Shown here: positions 17,957 through 20,407 of the stretch, piece after piece
How positions within the stretch are numbered: the first letter of the stretch is position 1
Layout: the number at the start of each line of letters is the position of its first letter
Assembly (NCBI GenBank): GCA_019648995.1
Contig: BLXT01005511.1
Location: forward strand, 2,476,421 to 2,496,827
Length of the DNA stretch: 20,407 bases
Source: Plakobranchus ocellatus
Lineage: Eukaryota; Mollusca; Gastropoda; Plakobranchidae
Reading direction: 5' to 3'
Notes under the pieces: generated by a model
What the model was told of the DNA's origin: nothing
The model's input: the letters and a program-made list of their open reading frames with translations, nothing else
Database searches by the model: none
Position numbers and translations under genes: made by a program

Positions 17957-19232
17957 GATGTCCCTCCACCTGTCCCCACATCCACGCCACCGAAACTGAC
18001 CAAGAAGAAAACCGTGACAGAAACCGTGGAAACCACCGAAGTCCGGCGCACCTCGGGCGACCATGCTCGCAGAAATGAAGCAAATCTTTCATCAGACCAT
18101 GGCCCTCAGGCTCCAGCCCTCCTCGCCCTTGAGCAGGAGAACAAGCCGCAGATCGACTACGCTGCTTTTGAGCGCATCGTGACAGAACTCTACCCGCAGC
18201 ACAAGCAGTTCTTCTTGATGTACAGCAAGGTGAGACAGCGTTCATAGTACAAAAATAGTCACACCCATCACTATCAGCTAAAAACAAGAGTTGAAAGATC
18301 CGAGGGCACACATGTGTTTAATTGGTGGAAATATGCAAAGTTACAATTTTTAATTTTCCTCATGATTTCTCATAAAAGCTTGTCTGCAATGACAGAATGG
18401 AGTATAGTATCTGTTTGAGACTTAACTCTTTAAGACCAAGTCACATGACCCTTACTAACCTTATGATTATCCTCCTGAGTGAAAATGACATGAACCATGT
18501 ATTCTAAAGACTCACTATCAACTGTGATGATTACAAGAGCATTCTTAGAACATAGATAATAGTAGACCTATTAGCCTACTAGGGAAGCTCCTTAACCCCA
18601 GTTCAGCAAAATACAGTTAGTGGTCACATAAAAGGCCATTCCCAATTGACCGGGAATATGGTTTGGCCAGGTTAATGTAGCAGATGCTGCATTTATGATA
18701 ATTGCAAAGCTAGTCATAGGAGGACCGGTGGCCCAGATGATAGGGCAATTGACTTCCATTGGGAGGTCCGAGGTTTGAATCCCAGTCTAGACCAAAACAA
18801 TTTTCTTTGCTTCCCTGTTTCCATCCAGCACTAAATGGGTAGGAGGCGAGGAAAGAAATGGCAAACCACCCTTGAATGGCATATATGCCAAGCACAATCA
18901 GGACCCTCCTCCATGTTCTCCGGCACCCACATTTCTTTTTATCTTTATTTGCATCAGTTCCATTTATAGAGCTATCCACCCAGTTTTTAGTAAACCCGCA
19001 CAACCAAACATACATGTATTTACTCTACACCTTCACCCTTCCTTTTGTTATGCTACATCACTCCAGGCACCTTGGACGTTACACATCAGGAAGGAAGTGT
19101 TCTGGCCTTCAGAGAAACTGGAACAAGCGCTCGCCCTACACCTGGTCTACTGCCAGGTCGTGTCTGATGTTTATAACCAGGCCTGTGTTCGCATTACCAA
19201 GGAACAGAAGGTCAAAATGAAGAGCATGCTGG
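1153..19232 (+). CDS. MYO15: Unconventional myosin-XV-like gene, tail part (partial at both ends; 19 exons)
   Basis: Spliced coding region of exons 1153-1234, 2471-2604, 2980-3078, 3618-3692, 4146-4306, 4970-5139, 5358-5430, 5680-5880, 6568-7249, 8109-8247, 8984-9048, 9885-10124, 10590-10787, 11319-11445, 15380-15702, 16267-16404, 17013-17199, 17958-18229 and 19067-19232. All junctions are GT-AG with matching phase, giving 1,177 uninterrupted codons. Domain order: neck-tail junction (1-48), MyTH4 (about 49-235), FERM F1 lobe (about 236-300), long disordered insert (about 300-1122), then the APWTLHIRKEVF segment that re-enters FERM. Known of the family: MYO15 is a plus-end actin motor that carries cargo to stereocilia or filopodia tips with a MyTH4-FERM-SH3-MyTH4-FERM tail. 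MYO7 is the closest alternative, but it lacks a long insert in FERM1, and the exon 19 segment fits my memory of MYO15 better. The motor, SH3 and second MyTH4-FERM would lie outside the window. Confidence is high for MyTH4-FERM myosin and somewhat lower for MYO15. Confidence 0.88.
1577..1626. repeat. (TTTG)n microsatellite
   Basis: About ten repeats of tttg, with T-rich flanks, in the intron between exons 1 and 2. The open frames here read F, C, L, V only and are repeat artefacts. Confidence 0.95.
2080..2345. repeat. CT-rich low-complexity tract before exon 2
   Basis: Almost pure pyrimidine for about 260 bases (mixed tctc, ttcc and ccct). It stays open in two frames and ends about 125 bases before the exon 2 acceptor. 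Low-complexity intron, not coding. Confidence 0.9.
2471..2604 (+). CDS. MYO15: Myosin exon 2: start of MyTH4-1
   Basis: Residues 28-72, with phase 1 entry and phase 0 exit. The segment YKLPVDINSHAFSKYTSVYF matches the opening helix of MyTH4 domains, where MYO7A has a comparable KFSKFAATYF. The acceptor ctgctccag follows almost 400 bases of CT-rich intron and the donor is caag|gtaatc. The open frame runs far upstream into the CT-rich tract, but that part is low-complexity intron, not protein. Confidence 0.9.
2605..2979 (+). other. Intron 2, nothing recognised
   Basis: AT-rich with a T homopolymer near 2666. No repeat or element seen. Confidence 0.6.
2980..3078 (+). CDS. MYO15: Myosin exon 3: MyTH4-1
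   Basis: Residues 73-105, phase 0 to phase 0, exactly 33 codons. It encodes MEPLETSLTPVQGEENNALA followed by LAAFKL. This lines up with the MyTH4 stretch that follows the first helix (LKQPLL then D-x-x-A-L-A in MYO7A). The acceptor is ccttcccag and the donor is ctg|gtatgt. Confidence 0.9.
3492..3513 (+). other. Candidate G-quadruplex motif in intron 3
   Basis: Four G-runs of 4, 4, 4 and 3 bases separated by loops of 3, 3 and 1 bases on the plus (transcribed RNA) strand. The rest of intron 3 (3079-3617) shows nothing else. Pattern only; folding is inferred. Confidence 0.6.
3618..3692 (+). CDS. MYO15: Myosin exon 4: MyTH4-1 helices
   Basis: Residues 106-130, phase 0 to phase 0, a short 25-codon exon. 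The sequence IMRFMCDKNMNEKMEKVLAD continues the AFKL helix of exon 3. Here other MyTH4 domains read I-L-R-F-M-G-D-L, so the IMRFM core is a clear family mark. The acceptor is aacatttcag and the donor is atg|gtgagt. Confidence 0.9.
3693..4145 (+). other. Intron 4, nothing recognised
   Basis: AT-rich, with a C-run followed by an A-run at about 3961-3980. No element recognised. The last 25 bases form a C-rich polypyrimidine tract for exon 5. Confidence 0.6.
4146..4306 (+). CDS. MYO15: Myosin exon 5: MyTH4-1 core
   Basis: Residues 131-183, leaving two bases (phase 2). It carries the most diagnostic MyTH4 motif, LRDEILCQIVNQ (family form L-R-D-E-I-x-x-Q-I-x-x-Q), then RGWQLLAACLCCFNPSP (family form R-G-W-x-L-x-x-x-C-x-x-x-F-x-P-S). 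These helices form the core of the fold and its microtubule- and cargo-binding surface in MYO7/MYO10/MYO15. The acceptor is ccctccag and the donor is ctcaa|gtgagt. Confidence 0.95.
4307..4902 (+). other. Intron 5, AT-rich, nothing recognised
   Basis: Rich in A and T homopolymers. No mobile element or gene seen. Confidence 0.6.
4903..4950. repeat. (AT)n microsatellite
   Basis: About 24 TA/AT units with one G interruption, ending about 20 bases before the exon 6 start. Confidence 0.95.
4970..5139 (+). CDS. MYO15: Myosin exon 6: end of MyTH4-1
   Basis: Residues 184-240, phase 2 in and phase 1 out. KYVSDVGVQGFKFLCQHKVL is followed by RVYPPTFLEWKAIERKANM, the standard MyTH4 exit (R-x-x-P-P-S-x-x-E in relatives), then ALDVKFPD, the first strand of the FERM F1 lobe. 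The acceptor ttcacacag lies only about 20 bases after an (AT)n microsatellite and has a short C/T tract. The donor is gatg|gtcagt. Confidence 0.93.
5358..5430 (+). CDS. MYO15: Myosin exon 7: FERM-1 F1 lobe
   Basis: Residues 241-264, DVNMIGHVESWTSGELFTSH followed by LLKLR. This is the ubiquitin-like F1 subdomain strand-helix unit; in MYO7A the matching region has T-A-K-E-L then an L-x-x-K-I-x-L helix. Phase 1 in, phase 2 out. The acceptor is tttccaacag. The donor is aag|gtagtg, which is weak at positions +4 to +6. Confidence 0.88.
5680..5880 (+). CDS. MYO15: Myosin exon 8: end of F1 lobe and start of the insert
   Basis: Residues 265-331. GLKENSQGWTLQLHEDVDQ and YELMGYDYVLDLIGE match the later F1 lobe (G-F-S-L-x, then D-x-V-M-D-x-I in MYO7A). 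After about residue 300 the sequence leaves the FERM pattern and the disordered insert begins with a VPPGFP turn and a basic stretch RERPQHKRR. Phase 2 in, phase 2 out. The acceptor is tcttttgtttag and the donor is gatgg|gtgggt. Confidence 0.9.
5881..6567 (+). other. Intron 8, with a purine-rich stretch
   Basis: A purine-rich segment lies at about 6061-6170 (many gag and aag triplets). The remainder is AT-rich. No element recognised. Confidence 0.6.
6568..7249 (+). CDS. MYO15: Myosin exon 9: large disordered-insert exon with NxRY repeats
   Basis: Residues 332-559, the largest exon (682 bases). It opens PHNPERERVMALIGPLPE and is rich in S, N, G and R. Three copies of a short motif occur: MNFRY (6776-6790), LNVRY (6935-6949) and MNQRY (7004-7018), each preceded by a serine and a basic residue, two of them followed by a basic cluster. 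An acidic patch EDDEDAF (around 6880) separates the first two. Near the end, DWSHLVEDIFNNALE (residues 519-533) could form an amphipathic helix. No known domain is visible. The acceptor is cttctag and the donor is cag|gtaggg. A minus-strand SINE starts only about 50 bases past the donor. Confidence 0.87.
7300..7450 (-). mobile_element. tRNA-derived SINE, family A, copy 1
   Basis: On the minus strand it has a box A-like tggcatagtag (plus positions 7437-7447), box B-like ggttcgagcct (7383-7393), and then a body shared with the copy at 19935-20095: ttggcc, a tctgaaaagcctgagat segment, and a tail with tatacaaac. It lies in intron 9 about 50 bases after the exon 9 donor, antisense to the gene. Its 5' side abuts an (AG)n tract, which is (CT)n in the element's orientation. 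Confidence 0.85.
7448..7497. repeat. (AG)n microsatellite at the 5' side of SINE copy 1
   Basis: About 24 AG units directly abutting the SINE. In the orientation of the SINE it reads (CT)n followed by the tRNA-like head. Confidence 0.95.
7498..8108 (+). other. Rest of intron 9
   Basis: Purine-rich to about 7760. A moderately GC-rich, non-repetitive segment at about 7750-7880 could be an old repeat, but nothing in the window matches it. The end is a T-rich tract before exon 10. Confidence 0.5.
8109..8247 (+). CDS. MYO15: Myosin exon 10: P/N/G-rich insert
   Basis: Residues 560-605, phase 0 in and phase 1 out. The peptide is rich in proline, asparagine and glycine (PPTQQPANLVGLGIPNGG, then PLVPPPFGFNSPSNLP), typical of disordered linker. 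The acceptor is attttacag and the donor is aacg|gtgagt, both strong. The phase match with exon 11 supports it. No domain recognised. Confidence 0.82.
8248..8983 (+). other. Intron 10, nothing recognised
   Basis: AT-rich, T-run rich around 8455-8570. Short open frames on both strands lack coding character. Confidence 0.6.
8984..9048 (+). CDS. MYO15: Myosin exon 11: short Q-rich insert exon
   Basis: Residues 606-627, DSLQQIASQQMAQQQAVLQA followed by FL. This begins the glutamine-rich helical segment that continues in exon 12. Phase 1 in, phase 0 out. The acceptor is gctgtttcag and the donor is ctg|gtaagt (strong). A fragment of SINE family B starts about 25 bases beyond the donor. Confidence 0.8.
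9075..9190 (+). mobile_element. SINE family B tail fragment
   Basis: ccacccagcaccaaatgagta here matches ccatccagcactaaatgggta in the SINE at 18716-18910. Both are followed by gaggaaag, a-a-t-r-g-c-a-a-a-c and tgaatg in the same order and similar spacing. No tRNA-like head is seen, so the copy is 5'-truncated or decayed. It starts about 25 bases after the exon 11 donor. Confidence 0.65.
9191..9833 (+). other. Rest of intron 11
   Basis: No gene or clear repeat. A G-rich patch at about 9700-9720 has three long G-runs on the plus strand. Confidence 0.55.
9885..10124 (+). CDS. MYO15: Myosin exon 12: polyglutamine / coiled segment
   Basis: Residues 628-707, about half glutamine, with runs of up to nine Q, mixed with L, A, E and R in a heptad-like way (for example LQNKLLQQSIEQERLRQQL), so a coiled coil is plausible. 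The Q codons alternate CAG and CAA rather than forming a pure CAG tract. The chosen acceptor is gtcctgtttcag. A second acceptor, tctctag at 9827-9833, is also in phase 0 and would add 17 residues (starting SMDEVLAQN). Two phase-0 donors exist: cag|gtgcag after 10106 and cag|gtgtgg after 10124. Confidence 0.82.
10125..10589 (+). other. Intron 12, with a short (GGT)n at its donor
   Basis: Starts with a gtg/gtt triplet repeat (about 10125-10157), then unique AT-rich sequence. The end is a good polypyrimidine tract for exon 13. Confidence 0.6.
10590..10787 (+). CDS. MYO15: Myosin exon 13: S/N/G-rich insert
   Basis: Residues 708-773, LTAQNVPPMLSPRSPNSSLN followed by an S/N/G-rich stretch with SMNGG and VNGG turns. 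The acceptor catctccccag is strong. The donor is ctg|gttaga, an unusual GT site lacking A or G at +3. It is supported by phase 0 continuation into exon 14. Reading through the donor gives a stop two codons later (10794-10796). SPRSP is a possible proline-directed phosphorylation site. Confidence 0.78.
10788..11318 (+). other. Intron 13; holds a possible polyadenylation signal
   Basis: AT-rich. An AATAAA hexamer occurs at 10989-10994, about 200 bases after an in-frame stop reached if the weak exon 13 donor is not used. No repeat recognised. Confidence 0.5.
11319..11445 (+). CDS. MYO15: Myosin exon 14: insert with SH3-ligand-like motif
   Basis: Residues 774-815, PRSPQNDSNSPRVQFIKSGF then ENRRPEAP and PPPVPPKRP. 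The last motif (11400-11426) fits the class II SH3 ligand pattern PxxPxK/R. Phase 0 in, phase 1 out. The acceptor gattgtag is short and follows a T-rich stretch; the donor is tcca|gtaagt. The next exon is about 3.9 kb away because the intron holds a SINE and a LINE. Confidence 0.83.
11490..11625 (-). mobile_element. tRNA-derived SINE, family A, copy 2 (degenerate)
   Basis: Reverse complement shows tagcacagtag (plus 11607-11617) in place of box A, then atccaccttgaaatctgcag, which matches the shared atccgccttgagatctgcag segment of the other copies. A decayed box B region and the 3' body segment cctgaggtcaccttgcagtg follow. It lies near the start of intron 14, about 45 bases after the exon 14 donor, antisense to the gene. 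Confidence 0.78.
11626..12049 (+). other. Intron 14 between SINE and LINE, nothing recognised
   Basis: AT-rich, unique-looking sequence with no open frame of interest. Confidence 0.55.
12346..13441 (-). pseudogene. LINE reverse transcriptase remnant
   Basis: Reverse transcriptase part of the LINE, spread over at least three frames. Motif A (FxDxxKAFD), motif B (GVRQG) and motif C (YADD) are all still readable. Frame breaks occur at about 13120-13155, between 12712 and 12690, and again before 12561. No intact protein can be made from it. Confidence 0.88.
14142..14747 (-). pseudogene. LINE endonuclease remnant
   Basis: Endonuclease part with the ATWNVRSL start motif, a QVYAPT strand and the NERG...ITNSW block. 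It is broken by frame changes between 14354 and 14541. In RTE elements this domain nicks target DNA to prime reverse transcription. Confidence 0.82.
15091..15379 (+). other. End of intron 14
   Basis: AT-rich sequence between the LINE and exon 15. Nothing recognised. Confidence 0.55.
15380..15702 (+). CDS. MYO15: Myosin exon 15: proline-rich insert and basic FTIRD/VRIG block
   Basis: Residues 816-923. The first part is V/P/A-rich with runs of prolines around 15449-15475 and 15540-15572 (possible profilin, EVH1 or SH3 ligands). It is followed by a compact basic-hydrophobic block at residues 890-913: FTIRDRSGRARTVRIG, then WPPP. The block looks ordered or conserved compared with its surroundings. 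Phase 1 in, phase 0 out. The acceptor is aatctgcag and the donor is cag|gtgaga. A split ACT codon joins it to exon 14. Confidence 0.88.
15911..16266. repeat. 50-bp tandem repeat ending at exon 16 acceptor
   Basis: Units begin with cttgtgtctg (or a variant) at 15911, 15961, 16011, 16061, 16108, 16158, 16208 and 16246. The first two are identical 50-mers. Later ones read tgttgtggaa and ataaatcag. Lengths are 50, 50, 50, 47, 50, 50, 38 and a final 21-base partial unit whose gtcag is the splice acceptor of exon 16. Confidence 0.95.
16267..16404 (+). CDS. MYO15: Myosin exon 16: basic insert exon
   Basis: Residues 924-969, VGKLEIDEHVASGIESRYAG then KKKWEPPKKQEPAPGQPKP. A short acidic-to-basic segment continues the VRIG block of exon 15. 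SRYAGKKK recalls the RY-plus-basic pattern of exon 9. Phase 0 both sides. The acceptor ttgtgtcag is the last 21 bases of a 50-bp tandem repeat array. The donor is caag|gtcagt. Confidence 0.85.
16505..16571. repeat. (GAT)n/(AAT)n triplet repeat
   Basis: tga-tga then ata-ata triplets followed by a decayed gatgacgat stretch, about 100 bases after the exon 16 donor. Open frames here (runs of D and N) are repeat artefacts. Confidence 0.9.
16725..16961. repeat. About 80-bp pyrimidine-rich tandem repeat, three units, before exon 17
   Basis: Units start at 16725, 16806 and 16884 (81, 78 and about 78 bases). Each reads cttgcctcactgtattt, a CT tract, then ctatatttacagctccrcc. The sequence tttacag in each unit resembles a 3' splice site. 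The array ends about 50 bases before the exon 17 acceptor. Confidence 0.93.
17013..17199 (+). CDS. MYO15: Myosin exon 17: insert exon
   Basis: Residues 970-1031. It contains NFRRTKSLMETSHVNTLKIL then EQKFGGGGSSSGADAK, a basic patch followed by a short helix and a G/S linker. RRTKS fits a basophilic kinase site pattern. Phase 0 in, phase 1 out. The acceptor gatttccag (AG 17011-17012) was chosen. An in-frame second AG nine bases later (17020-17021) would drop three residues. The donor is ccag|gtaata. Confidence 0.8.
17200..17800 (+). other. Intron 17, first part
   Basis: Contains a short (GGT)n at about 17310-17326 and an (AT)n microsatellite at about 17684-17712. Otherwise unique AT-rich sequence. 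Confidence 0.65.
17801..17955. repeat. (CT)n microsatellite forming the exon 18 polypyrimidine tract
   Basis: About 155 bases of almost pure ct repeats with a few interruptions, ending at the ccag acceptor of exon 18. Its complement gives long R/E open frames on the minus strand, which are artefacts. Confidence 0.95.
17958..18229 (+). CDS. MYO15: Myosin exon 18: end of insert, return towards FERM
   Basis: Residues 1032-1122. It starts DVPPPVPTSTPPKLTKKKTV (another PPPVP motif followed by lysines) and ends in an ordered-looking helix, IDYAAFERIVTELYPQHKQF then FLMYSK, directly before exon 19. Phase 1 in, phase 0 out. The acceptor ctctccag uses a (CT)n microsatellite of about 150 bases as its polypyrimidine tract. 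The donor is caag|gtgaga. Confidence 0.9.
18230..18715 (+). other. Intron 18, first part
   Basis: Unique-looking AT-rich sequence. No gene or repeat recognised. Confidence 0.6.
18716..18910 (+). mobile_element. tRNA-derived SINE, family B
   Basis: A box A-like tggcccagatg (18729-18739) and a box B-like ggtttgaatcc (18772-18782) are correctly spaced for an RNA polymerase III promoter. The body then has ccatccagcactaaatggg, gaaatggcaaaccacc and ttgaatggc. The body is shared with the fragment at 9075-9190, which shows it is a repeated element. The 3' end is uncertain. It lies in intron 18, sense to the gene. Confidence 0.75.
19067..19232 (+). CDS. MYO15: Myosin exon 19: FERM-1 continuation (APWTLHIRKEVF)
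   Basis: Residues 1123-1177. APWTLHIRKEVFWPSEKLEQ matches the MyTH4-FERM segment that in MYO7A reads APW-x-L-x-x-RKEVF-x-P, where the F1 lobe passes to F2. The rest, LALHLVYCQVVSDVYNQACV and ITKEQKVKMKSML, fits the following F2 helices (L-I-Y-x-Q-V-V in MYO7A). Phase 0 in, phase 1 out. The acceptor is atcactccag and the donor is ctgg|gtaagg. I saw no following exon with the right phase before the window ends. Confidence 0.93.
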
Positions 19233-19689
19233 GTAAGGCATAAAGAGAGAATACACTCAAACTACATTGCCCCTAAAAACTGTTATAACCAATTATGACA
19301 TATATGCCGCCTTCCTTTGTTCTCTGTAGCAAAGTTTAACCATACCACATTGCGTGTTATATCACAGGCAACGTAAATATGCTTTACTCCAAATAACAAA
19401 GAAAGGCAGTATACATGTGGTGTTAGTACTGCACTTGTTGGCAGCAATCTGGTTGCAGCCTTTGTTGATGTTTTCATTGCTTTGCCTGAAGTAAAGTTGT
19501 TAGTAGCACTGTTGCTTTTGTTCCGTCGCTTTGTCTATTGTTTTTTTTTTTTTTTTTATGTTTTCATGTCTTTGGCGTACGTTTTTGTTGTAACTGCCCC
19601 TGTGTCCACCGCTGTTGTGATGCACTTATTAGTGATGCGAAAAATTTTTATTAATTTGATTATATTGCTACATACATTTATGCATGCTT

Positions 19690-19690
<1 letters not shown>
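19233..19690 (+). other. Start of the downstream intron
   Basis: AT-rich, with a T homopolymer at about 19540-19557. No exon or element recognised. Confidence 0.55.
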
Positions 19691-19776
<86 letters not shown>

Positions 19777-19795
19777 TTCTCTCACTTTCTCTCAC
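19691..19795. repeat. (CT)n microsatellite
   Basis: About 100 bases of ct repeats with occasional ttt interruptions. It gives long L/S open frames that are not coding. Confidence 0.95.
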
Positions 19796-19864
19796 AGACA
19801 TACTCCCCCTCTCTATCAATCTATTTATCGCTTTTTCTGTCTTTCACTCTTTCCGCTGTCTTTC

Positions 19865-19868
<4 letters not shown>

Positions 19869-19913
<45 letters not shown>

Positions 19914-19914
19914 A
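19869..19914. repeat. (CT)n microsatellite at the 5' side of SINE copy 3
   Basis: About 22 ct units ending some 20-25 bases before the tRNA-like head of the SINE at 19935. Confidence 0.95.
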
Positions 19915-19934
19915 GCCCGCTCTCCTTTTCGGGG

Positions 19935-20095
19935 CGTAGGTGGCACAGCGGCTAGCGAGTCCGCCCTGAGATCTGCAGGGCCCCTCTGTCGCGGGTTCGA
20001 TCCCGCCACCGGCGCCTTGGCCTGACGGAGGGCATGAAAGCTTGAGATCACCTTGTTGTGGACTGGCTGTATACAAAAAATCAAACCAATCTCTT
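19935..20095 (+). mobile_element. tRNA-derived SINE, family A, copy 3
   Basis: Box A tggcacagcgg (19941-19951) and box B ggttcgatccc (19994-20004) are both close to RNA polymerase III consensus. Then comes ccggcgccttggcctgacgg, the body gcttgagatcaccttgttgt, and a tail with tatacaaaaaat. It is the best-preserved of the three copies. The T-arm would have a six-base loop and the ends do not pair as an acceptor stem, so it is a SINE and not a functional tRNA gene. The 5' start is approximate. Confidence 0.88.
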
Positions 20096-20407
20096 CTTTT
20101 CTCTTTCCCCTTTATTTCTTTTCCCCTTCTTTCTTTCCTTTGTATATATTGTCTCCAGTATTTCTCTTCTTTCTCTCACTATGTTCTCACTGTCGTATCC
20201 ATAGCACAGCGTTGAGGCTTTAATCTCTATCTGTCCGTCAATGTGTCCAGTCTGTTTCTCTCCTGTCTTGCTTCAAAACAAAGGCGGGCGGGCTGCCTCT
20301 GTGAGCTCGAGTTAACGAAACTGGACTTTACTGGATGTGGCAGGTGGAGGGAAAAGATAGAGCGTATGAGTGCATACGGAGAGGATTACTTTAAAAAGAG
20401 GAGAGGG
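20096..20407 (+). other. Window end, intronic
   Basis: Pyrimidine-rich to about 20200, then mixed sequence. AG sites here do not open a frame that continues phase 1 from exon 19, so I call no exon. Confidence 0.45.

Noticed and set aside
17777..18311. Minus-strand R/E-rich open frames
   Set aside because: They are the complement of the (CT)n tract and of exon 18, with no independent protein features.
1153..19232. Identification as MYO7 or MYO10
   Set aside because: MyTH4 and F1 resemble MYO7, but MYO7 has no such insert between F1 and the APW...RKEVF segment. MYO10 has PH domains in its tail before MyTH4, which are not seen here. Full-length comparison would settle it.
19482..19955. 157-residue L/S-rich open frame resembling a membrane protein
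   Set aside because: Hydrophobicity comes from (CT)n and T-rich repeats. There is no start context or domain.
19935..20016. Functional tRNA gene
   Set aside because: Box A and box B are good, but the T-loop has six bases, the ends do not pair as an acceptor stem, and two related diverged copies with the same 3' body occur in the window. It is a SINE head.
20140..20230. Additional myosin exon after exon 19
   Set aside because: AG sites at about 20158 and 20203 either meet a stop at once in the required frame or give a peptide unlike FERM F2.

Overview
The window is a eukaryotic, AT-rich, intron-rich stretch. It holds an internal part of one plus-strand gene: the tail of an unconventional myosin of the MYO15 type (MyTH4-FERM myosins). 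I could chain 19 exons from 1153 to 19232. All splice phases agree and no stop codon occurs across 3,532 coding bases (1,177 codons). Both gene ends lie outside the window: the motor and IQ neck upstream, and the rest of FERM1, SH3, MyTH4-2 and FERM2 downstream. GC-rich exons in AT-rich introns, long (CT)n tracts, tRNA-derived SINEs and an RTE-like LINE suggest a lophotrochozoan, most likely a mollusc such as a gastropod. That assignment is inference. Window residue 1 below means the first codon of the exon at 1153. || Layout. 1-1152: intron with a five-copy 94-bp tandem repeat. 1153-5139: neck-tail junction and first MyTH4 domain (exons 1-6). 5358-5880: ubiquitin-like F1 lobe of the first FERM domain (exons 7-8). 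6568-18229: about 820 residues of low-complexity, probably disordered protein placed inside the FERM domain (exons 9-18). It includes a repeated NxRY motif, a Q-rich coiled segment, proline-rich SH3-ligand-like stretches and one compact conserved-looking block (FTIRD...VRIG...WPPP). 19067-19232: return to the FERM fold with the hallmark APWTLHIRKEVF segment (exon 19). 19233-20407: downstream intron. || Non-coding content. An antisense, frameshifted RTE/BovB-like LINE of about 3 kb fills most of the 3.9-kb intron 14. A tRNA-derived SINE family (family A) has three copies (minus at about 7300-7450 and 11490-11625, plus at about 19935-20095); two of them begin next to a (CT)n tract. A second SINE family (B) has a full copy at about 18716-18910 and a tail-only fragment at about 9075-9190. 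Three intronic minisatellites (94 bp, 50 bp and about 80 bp units) lie near exons; the 50-bp array ends exactly at the exon 16 splice acceptor. Several microsatellites complete the picture. || How it works together: the exons encode one protein. In the MYO15 family MyTH4-FERM modules bind cargo and microtubule or membrane partners at tips of actin protrusions. The repeats have no visible protein role but crowd splice sites, so they could affect splicing. I found no operon, no second host gene, no tRNA or rRNA gene, and no CRISPR array.
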